Assembly (NCBI GenBank): GCA_963680875.1
Contig: OY804579.1
Span: 38,276,397-38,340,396, forward strand
Length of the DNA: 64,000 nt
Source: Bathymodiolus brooksi
Taxonomy: Eukaryota > Mollusca > Bivalvia > Mytilida > Modiolidae
Direction: 5' to 3'
This document shows positions 57,337 through 64,000 of this stretch, piece after piece. Made by a program: the position numbers and the translations under genes. Every line of letters starts with the position of its first letter. The first letter of the stretch is position 1. The notes below the pieces were generated by a model. It saw only the letters and a list, made by a program, of their open reading frames with translations. It did no database searches and was not told the origin of the DNA.

Positions 57337-57575
57337 AAACTTTGAAGATATCAAAGGGGTAATCAGATGTAAAAAATCTCAGAAAGACATACGATACCAT
57401 GACCAAAATAAAAAGGACAAAATAACAAACAATGATCTACAAAATACTACATAGAAAATTAAAGATTGAGCTACACGAACCCCACTAAAAACCGCGAACT
57501 CCGACCCTCAAAATGGAAAGCAGTTCATGCTCCAATAGTAGCACCCGTCGTGTTACACATGTAAGCCCAGTGGTA
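57337..57575 (+). repeat. GAAGATACC repeat
   Basis: CTTTGAAGATATCAAAGGGG, AAAGACATACGATACCATGA, CACGAACCCCACTAAAAACC, GGAAAGCAGTTCATGCTCCA, AGCACCCGTCGTGTTAC. An ORF starting at 57513 in this repeat is not a gene. Confidence 0.7.
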
Positions 57576-57968
57576 TGCTCTGAACGTGGTAAAGCAACGC
57601 AGTTGCATTTTAGTTGCTCTCTTACGACCACTAAATTCCTACAGTTCTACATAGATAACTATTCTGTGGAAGGCCGGAGTTCCAATTTCAACTCCAAAGA
57701 AGGTCAATATAGTAATAGGATTAACTACTTTTGACCAATTAATTAAAAATCATAATTTGCGAGGCATACGAATTAAAGCTTAAATGCATGTTGCTTACGC
57801 AGATAAGATTGACCAATAAGGCAGCATTAAGATAAGCAACAAAAGTAAACACTATGCATCTTTCTTCTGACAGCTTGAGGTATTCTGTGAAAAATACTAA
57901 GGATTAATTGTGACCTGAAGGGTAATATTATATCAATATTAATGATATGTTAAGTACCATCAGTAAAC

Positions 57969-58215
57969 TACAGTCAAACCCTGTCACTTCTTGACTTAGA
58001 GGGGCTATATGCCGGTATGATGAGTTCATTTCCACGACGGGTGCCACTAATGGAGCAGGAACTGCTAACTCTTCCGGAGCACCCGAGTTCATCCTCGGTT
58101 CGTGTTACTAGATCTTTGGTTTAATGTGTAATGCTTTGTAAATCGTTTGGCCATTGTATTGTTTTGTCATTCCTTTTTCGATTTACGGATTCTGATTACC
58201 CTTTGTTATCTTCAA
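57969..58215 (-). repeat. Reversed GAAGATACC repeat behind an ACAGTCAAACC motif
   Basis: 58035-58215 is the reverse of the family: CGACGGGTGCCACTAATGG, CTTCCGGAGCACCCGAGTTC, GGTTCGTGTTACTAG, TGATTACCCTTTGTTATCTTC. ACAGTCAAACCCTGTC at 57969 resembles the MITE start at 3718. Confidence 0.65.
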
Positions 58216-58804
58216 GCTCTTCGACCGTGGCCATATTATTTATTTAAATTTTAATTCATTGCGTCATCATTTGGTTGAAACGTATGTGTTCCGTGTCCTC
58301 GACAATAGCAATGATCGCAGAACCACGATGACGACTGAGGTCATGCATCATGTCTAGATATCCTCCCAGTTTACATGATAAACGTTAGCCGTAGAAATAG
58401 CGACAAAGTAACTTATAACTTTTGGTTGAGAACATGCAAATTACAATTTAATGTCTGTTGGAAATTGTGCATGCGTGCATACAATGACCAAATTATGATC
58501 AACGTAATGACTTGTATTTAACAATAGTAAACCTTTCTTTGTTGAAAGCAACATTCCTATGCTACCGGATATCATGTTGTTGTTATGGGAAATGTTTGAA
58601 AAGGGACATAAGACATGAAGGTTACGAGAAATCAAAGCTTGAGAAATTCTGCAGTCACCATATTGAAAGGTTAATCAATATAAAATTCTAGTGTTTCAAT
58701 TAGTTAGACATGTTTCCATTATTGTTAAGGATTTCTCTCTTTCCAGTATGTTCTTGGACATCTCTGTTTCTATTGCTTGTTTCTATTTTGAATATGAATT
58801 TCAC
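58216..58804. other. Intergenic DNA
   Basis: Nothing recognised. ORFs that begin near 58691 run into the foldback element and are not called. Confidence 0.4.
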
Positions 58805-59601
58805 GGTGGGAGCACAGGCACTTGTTTCATTCAAAAAATGTATGCCCCCTCCTCTTCCTTACTTCAAGGTAAACATCTATCCCTTTCCCCTTCCCCACTT
58901 CGCCTCAATATTTTTCACTTATTTGTGATCCTTTCGCTGACCCAATTATATCGTTACACTCCCGAGATATTTCTCTTTTCGACTGCCACATTTAAATATA
59001 CCTACCGGGCCCCCCTCAGACGAATTTGACAAAGATAGTCAGCGAACGTGGCTTAGTGAAAATTCAAGTCATTGAAACGGATACAGCCACTTCTGGTCCG
59101 GTTTAAATTGATTTAGAAAATAAAAAAAAGGTGCTTTAAAAATCAAATGTCAGTAATTTGGAGTTGAACATATTTTTATATTCTGCGTTGTAACAATTAT
59201 CTGTATTTAAAAGGCTTACTTTACATTTGAGAGGAGATGATCATGTGGCATTGTTACACATGGCCGGTCTAGAGAATTCCGAATGCATATGAAAATTCCA
59301 GCGCAAACCGGAAGTGGCTGTATCCGTTTCAATGACTGAAATGTTCACTAAGCCACATTCGCTGACTATTCTTGTCCAATTCGTCAGAGGGGGGGGTCCG
59401 GTAGATATATTTAAATGTGGCAGTCGAACAGAGAAATATCTCGGCAGTGTAACGATATAATTGGGTCAGCGAAAGGAACACAAATAAGCGAAAAATATTA
59501 AGGCGAAGTAAGGAAGGGGAAAAGAGTAGATGTTTACCTTGAAGTAAGGAAGAGGAGGGGGCTTATATTTTTTGAATGAAACAAGTGCCTGTGGGTAGGA
59601 G
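58805..59601. mobile_element. 781-bp foldback element with ~290-bp arms and 8-bp TSD
   Basis: The element 58813-59593 begins CACAGGCACTTGTTTCATTC and ends with its inverse. Arms 58813-59102 and about 59300-59593 match with scattered substitutions (CAAAAAATGTATGCC..., CGATATAATTGGGTCAGCG, TCAATGACTTGAATTTTCAC). A loop of about 195 bp separates them. Flanks GGTGGGAG (58805-58812) and GGTAGGAG (59594-59601) are an 8-bp duplication with one change. The ORFs of 112 and 72 residues in the left arm are repeated in inverse in the right arm and have no known domain. Confidence 0.85.
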
Positions 59602-59791
59602 TCGTTAATGAGACAGGAGATGCTTCTATTCCGTGGTAAGTAAGTAAATTTTATTTACAGTCCGTATATATATACATAGACAACAAATCAACATGAGCCC
59701 TAAAGTGCTCTTAAACCGACTATTCAGATATAAACATAACAACTTATGTCAAGCACTACATAAAATCATAGCAATTACATTTAAACAAACA

Positions 59792-60250
59792 TGCAAAATA
59801 GATGTACTATTGGCAATCACAAACAGCAATCCATGTGGCAAGTGCCTCTCTAGACAGCTGTTTACAATCACCAACAGCAACTCAGTAGCAATAAAAAGCA
59901 AAAATATGCTAAGAATAATAAATGATGGAAAAACATTAGAATAAATCAAAATGATATGCTAAAAAATATCAGAACACAAAATAATAAAATAAAGCAAAGA
60001 TCATATACAATGAATCATTCTATACAAGCTTGCAAAATAGATGTACTGTTGGCAATCACAAACATCAATTCATGTGGCAAGTGCCTCTCTAGACAGCTGT
60101 TTACAATCACCAGCAGCAAATCAGTAGCAATAAAAAGCAAAAATATGTTAAGAATAATCAAATGGAAAAACATTAAAATAAATCAAAATGATATGCTAAA
60201 AAAATATAGAACACAAAATAATAGAAATAAAGCAAAGATCATATATAACA
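59792..60250 (+). repeat. 239-bp tandem duplication
   Basis: TGCAAAATAGATGTACT at 59792 and 60031 starts two copies, about 90% alike, both with GGCAAGTGCCTCTCTAGACA, CAGTAGCAATAAAAAGCAAA and AATCAAAATGATATGCTAAA. Preceding sequence (TTTATTTACAGTCCG at 59649) and composition recall a LINE 3' UTR. The adjoining ORF tail (ETVTFRAIPGLNHVSELGEA, stop at 60385) is more gene-like but unrecognised. Confidence 0.7.
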
Positions 60251-60489
60251 AGAAGCTGAAAGCAGAACTAAATGCTTGCGAAACAGTGACATTTCGAGCC
60301 ATCCCAGGATTGAATCACGTTTCTGAACTAGGAGAAGCCGTTTTCCCTCCTGCAATGATCCGGAAGGCTATTCAAAATCATATATAAAAGCAGAGGTACT
60401 TGGTCTCACTCCTGGATTTTTTTGGAGGTTCGTGTTGTCCAATCTTTTTGCTATGTTATTTATTTCATTTTAAATATTTATAAGCGCAT

Positions 60490-60670
60490 AATTTCACTAA
60501 GAGGGTATGCTTGGATAACACAGAGCTAGCTTGATCCCGCCACTTTTTTGTTGAAGTACCTGTACCAAAACAGGAAAGTGAGCGGTCATGTATTTGTGTG
60601 CTAGGGTGTCGATTTGGTTCTTTCAACGATTTTGAAAAAGAATGATTTTAGAATTGCTCAGACAGTGTGG
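60490..60670 (+). repeat. Dispersed repeat (CTAAGAGGG family), copy 2
   Basis: Counterpart of 46775-46980. Its right end, TTTAGAATTGCTCAGACAGT then GTGGTATT, is the seed of the adjacent 28-bp array. Confidence 0.55.
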
Positions 60671-60790
60671 TATTTTTAGAATTGCTCAGACAGTGTGGTA
60701 TTTTTAGAATTGCTCAGACAGTGTGGTATTTTTAGAATTGCTCAGACAGTGTGGTATTTTTAGAATTGCTCAGACAGTGTGGTATTTTTG
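60647..60790 (+). repeat. 28-bp minisatellite, 5 copies
   Basis: GAATTGCTCAGACAGTGTGG then TATTTTTA; GAATTGCTCA at 60651, 60679 and 60707 fixes the period. Copies are identical, so the expansion is recent. Confidence 0.95.
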
Positions 60791-61588
60791 TTTTTGTTTT
60801 TCATTTGATCATAGTAAAATCACGTATATCTTTGGCTAAAAATACTATTATAAAAATAAAACACACAATGGCAATAACATTTATATAATTTAAAATGGTA
60901 ATTACTGACAATAAATGGTATTTTAGTAAATATATACAAATGAAAATGGTATTTTATAAATATACACAAATAAAAGTGACATTTTGAAATGTCTTTAAAT
61001 GAAACATAAAACATAAAATCAGAATTAAATAAAGTGGTATTTCAAAATACATGCAAATAAAAGATATAAATATACAGTAGAAATAATACAAATAAATAAT
61101 ATGCTACATTAAATTACAAAAATATAAATAAAAAAAACCCCTATTTTTTGTGTAAAAAAAACTTGGAAACCAGAGGTGCAGTTTATTGCGATGTACCCAT
61201 TGTTTGGGAGTGGTGGTTCTTTTCGTTTTCTAATAGGATTATTGATTGGAACAGCTTCATAGTGTTCATCTTCATTTAAGATTGTAAACAACTTGAACAT
61301 TTGCGTTAGCAGAAGACAAAAGAAAGCACGAGTTATGTCCCTTAGATCATCTGTACACTATAGGAAAATACTACGACTTTCGGTTGTATGAATACGGGAA
61401 AAAATGTCATAAATGAACGTTTCTCATTAGTTTAAGATTATAGCTGTATAATAATGATACATATTGAATAGGGTATAACGATTGGTCATAGTTTCTACGC
61501 TATTGGGTACACCTTCTCCGAAAGCAAAATCTGCTAACTTTTAGGATATCGAATCAAACAGGGGTTGATGGGTTACCTTATCGAAAAT
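60791..61588. other. AT-rich intergenic DNA
   Basis: AT-rich with irregular ATAAATGGTATTTTA-like phrases at 60860-61070. No gene recognised. Confidence 0.4.
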
Positions 61589-61603
61589 ATTACCTAGCAA
61601 CGG
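61589..61603 (+). promoter_or_regulatory. RFX X-box-like site
   Basis: ATTACCTAGCAACGG matches the X-box half sites GTNRCC and RGYAAC with one mismatch (A for the first G) and a 1-bp spacer. X-boxes mark promoters of ciliary genes when close upstream of a start; an ATG in strong context lies 74 bp downstream (61677). Confidence 0.45.
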
Positions 61604-61676
61604 GGTCATCAACAATCACTCATATCAAACTAACTCATCGCGAGTTTCTGCAAGTTGGCATGTACGAGCAAGTAGC

Positions 61677-61757
61677 ATGGCATTCCGCAAGCACGAATCC
61701 TTTATTAACATCCATCATACGGACAAGTTTGAACTTGATTCGTCCTGTGTAAAATAG
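61677..61757 (+). CDS. Possible short first exon behind the X-box
   Basis: ATG with A at -3 and G at +4 (GTAGCATGG) opens MAFRKHESFINIHHTDKFEL, stopping at TAG about 26 codons later. A possible donor (CCT then GTGTAA) lies before the stop. An overlapping frame starts at 61660. The assignment rests only on the X-box and the start context, and I know no matching protein. Confidence 0.2.
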   Translation: MAFRKHESFINIHHTDKFELDSSCVK

Positions 61758-62168
61758 GGGACGTCTCTTTCATTTCAAAGGGGTGGTATCCCACACAGGA
61801 GAATCTTGGACATATTTCTACAACCCGGCAGACCCTGTTTAATATATATTCTTGTTTTCCTGTGGTATTTTAAATTTCCATACATGCAGATCACCCTTTG
61901 TCTAAAATATTTATTATTTTAAAATATTGTTCTCGAAATTAATATAACTGATGTCAAACAACAATCCATCAGTGAAACGTTTCTGTGGTATCAACCTTCA
62001 TGGAGTTCCAATGAACACTAAAAACTAATGTAACACACTGGTGAATCCTGAATTTTGCTAATTTAAAATTCCAAAAACAAACACAGGGAAGCCAAACAGA
62101 ATAATACATTGCTCTATTTATGGTACCACTCATAGTGTATGGTGTACATCGCTTTTTGTGGAGCTTCA

Positions 62169-63735
62169 AATTAACTTTACTATAATAATAATAATAATAA
62201 TAAATTCTTTATTTAAAGAGGGTAACTCAGTTATCAAAGATATGCTAGTCTCACCTGAGGCCCTCTGAAACTAAAACTACAATGTATATGTAACATAAAT
62301 CTCATGCAAAAACAATCAATATAAGAAAAATAAAAAATATGGTGATGAAAAACTGACTAGAAAATAATATTAAATACTAATTACTTAAAAAAAATAAAAA
62401 AAAAATAGCTGTTATTACAACAAAAAATAATACTGAAAAGTTCATTGGCACATATACATATATAACAGTACAGGAGATCTTGGAAGTTAGGCATTCTCAA
62501 TTTGAAATCTTAACAGATAATATTTTCCTATGGTTTTGAAACGTATTTCACTGTTTAAACTTTTAATATTGGATGGGAGAGAATTCCATATATTTGTGCC
62601 AGAGTATAGAAAAGTTCTTTTACCATATTCACTTTTTGGACGTGGAACTTGTATATTATTTGATGTTGCAGATCTTAAGCCATAAGGACAATTTTCATTA
62701 ATACTATTAAACATTGAACATAAGTATTCAGGAGCTAAGTTATTAATACATTTAAACATAATAAGTGTTGCTTTATGGTAATTAATCTTGTTATAGACTG
62801 TGAGCTATTCTAGCTTCTCAAATAACGTTTTAAAATCAGCTCTCTTTTGATGTTTTAGGATTTTTTCTAAGTTTACTTTATTTGTATTTCCCCATACGAC
62901 ACTACACTAGTCTATTAGTGGAAGTAAATATCCATTATAATATAGTTTTAGTCCTTGGCAAGTAAGTTTTGAGCCTATTTAGCAAGGCATTTCTAGATGA
63001 GAAAACTGAACATATTTTGTCTACCCGGAAAGTTCAATTTAGGCTTTTATCAAGGTGCGCTCCCAGAAGTTTATGTGTATCTACATTACGTAGACACTTG
63101 TCATCAAAGTAGAGTTGTAATTCACAATGAAGTAAAGATAGTTTACGGGAGGACCCCATTAACATAGTCTTTGTTCTCTGTATAGGAGAATGTCCGAGTA
63201 ACTCTCCATTCCTTAAAAATAATGGAGCCGAGGCCCCGAAGGGGCCGAGGCCCATTGGTTTTAAGGAATGGAGAGATACGAGGACATTCTCCAACTTAAA
63301 ATCCACCCATTGTACTTTAATAATTTTATTAATTATTAATCTTGTAACAAACAAATTTAAATAAATAGATTGTTATTCCCTTTTGCAATTTTAAACAGGT
63401 TGAGGTTTTTGACCCTTAAACTCTAGCTCCGCCCCTGTACATATTGTTCACAACTCTCCATTCCTTAAAAATAATGGAGTGTTTAGACAATAGATTTACA
63501 TCACAGGTGGATTTTAATGGCATTTAAAGCCATATCATTATTTGTACACCAATTTTTAACCTGTACTAGGTCATTTTGAAATTTGTTGTTAATTATATGT
63601 ACAGACTCATTTGATGTATGAATAGTAGTATCATCAGCATATAGCTCTAAAATAGTTTCACGTAAGTAGAGGGGTAGATCGTTTACATATATTAGAAATA
63701 ATAAGGGGCCTAATATAGATTCTTGTACTATGTTA
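62169..63735 (-). pseudogene. Non-LTR retrotransposon, reverse transcriptase 3' half (5'-truncated, interrupted)
   Basis: Minus strand, reading down from about 63735: SILGPLLFLIYVNDLPL and ELYADDTTIHTS (YADD catalytic motif, palm domain), then NNDMALNAIK. After an interruption (63185-63505) it continues KTMLMGSSRKLSLLHCEL and DTHKLLGAHLDKSLN (thumb region), then MFKCINNLAPEYLCSMFNS and GTNIWNSLPSNIKSL at the C-terminus. Order and motifs are those of CR1/Jockey-group LINE RTs. The upstream RT fingers and the endonuclease are absent. The 3' UTR (GAGGGTAACTCAG... GAGGCCCTC near 62220) ends in (AAT)n at about 62180. Stops and the insertion show it is dead. Confidence 0.85.
63185..63505. mobile_element. 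Hairpin insertion within the LINE
   Basis: Arms 63185-63225 (GGAGAATGTCCGAGTAACTC...) and 63252-63292 are inverses. The apex is AGCCGAGGCCCCGAAGGGGC. A truncated direct copy of TCTCCATTCCTTAAAAATAA follows at about 63453. In between, 63423-63439 is the inverse of CAGGGGCGGAGCTAGAG, an end of another MITE family, so the insertion is itself composite. Confidence 0.6.
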
Positions 63736-63751
63736 ATTATAACAATAAAAA

Positions 63752-63980
63752 GGCGAGAGGCCGTCGACGTCGTGATCGTGCTCGTATAGTAATTGGATAT
63801 ACAACTACATGTAGAGGTGTACTCGATACAACATTATGTGATACAGTTTGTCAATGACTTGTGACAGGTCGGTGGTTTTCTCCGGGTACTCCGGTCTCCC
63901 CCCAATAAAACTTACCACCACGATATAACTGAAATATTGTTGAAAGTGGCGTTCAGCACCATAAACCAAATCTAATCAAT
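63752..63980 (+). mobile_element. SINE family A
   Basis: GGCCGTCGACGTCGTGATCG head (decayed), GATACAACATTATGTGATA, GACTTGTGACAGGTCGGTGG, then a tail GTTGAAAGTGGCGTTCAGC. The B-box region is deleted. It abuts the 5' break of the LINE at about 63735. Confidence 0.8.
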
Positions 63981-64000
63981 AAATCTATAGAGTCGAAAAT

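Noticed and set aside
60247..60387. Exon-like tail ETVTFRAIPGLNHVSELGEA as a gene
   Set aside because: Composition is gene-like, but I found no splice acceptor I trust and no family; it directly follows a 239-bp duplication of LINE-UTR-like sequence. Left as a note.

Overview
The window looks like a repeat-rich, AT-rich stretch of a metazoan nuclear genome, most likely a bivalve mollusc. The evidence is three tRNA-headed SINE families sharing one conserved tail, interspersed repeats I associate with bivalves (the composite element bounded by AGCTCACCTGG, and the GAAGATACC repeat), short exons with GT/AG borders, an AATAAA signal, and no operon-like coding. The species call is inference; no rRNA, mitochondrial or marker gene is present.

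Protein-coding content is small. The one confident gene piece is a large 3'-terminal exon (47304-48429, +) of a flavin-dependent polyamine oxidase, entered through a clear splice acceptor and followed by AATAAA. Its FAD-binding N-terminus was not found upstream in the window. Weaker candidates are a receptor-like ectodomain exon (1770-1960, -), a possible first exon beginning ATGGCGGAC (36969-37069, -), a one-helix ORF (24869-25060, -), a micro-ORF at 41290, and a short ORF behind an RFX-type X-box at 61589. Transposon coding relics are a hAT transposase C-terminus (681-1100), a MULE-like transposase end (44251-44577), a Cys-rich multi-frame pseudogene (22130-22627) and a non-LTR reverse transcriptase with the YADD motif (62169-63735, -).

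Layout: 1-6.4 kb has the hAT end, the receptor-like exon and small hairpin elements. 6.5-16.0 kb is a 9.5-kb satellite of 70-bp units lying inside one SINE copy and visibly made from a SINE-internal segment. 16.2-27.2 kb holds MITEs, SINEs, palindromic elements and the Cys-rich pseudogene. 27.2-36.4 kb is one large composite element of about 160/311/803-bp repeats with palindromic ends. 37-43 kb has SINEs, three adjacent minisatellites (41 bp, about 60 bp, 62 bp) and palindromic elements. 43.9-45.9 kb shows nested insertions (a MULE in a SINE, a MITE in an older repeat). 47-50.6 kb has the oxidase exon, two SINEs and a 39-bp minisatellite. 51.5-64 kb has two reversed composite elements, MITEs, a 781-bp foldback element, a 28-bp minisatellite and the LINE relic.

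The main theme is tandem amplification starting inside dispersed elements. It is clear for the SINE-derived 70-bp satellite, suggested by the 28-bp array, and present in the composite elements. A second theme is palindromic elements with unrelated arms that share the same apex motif, TGAGGCGCAGCCGAAGG.
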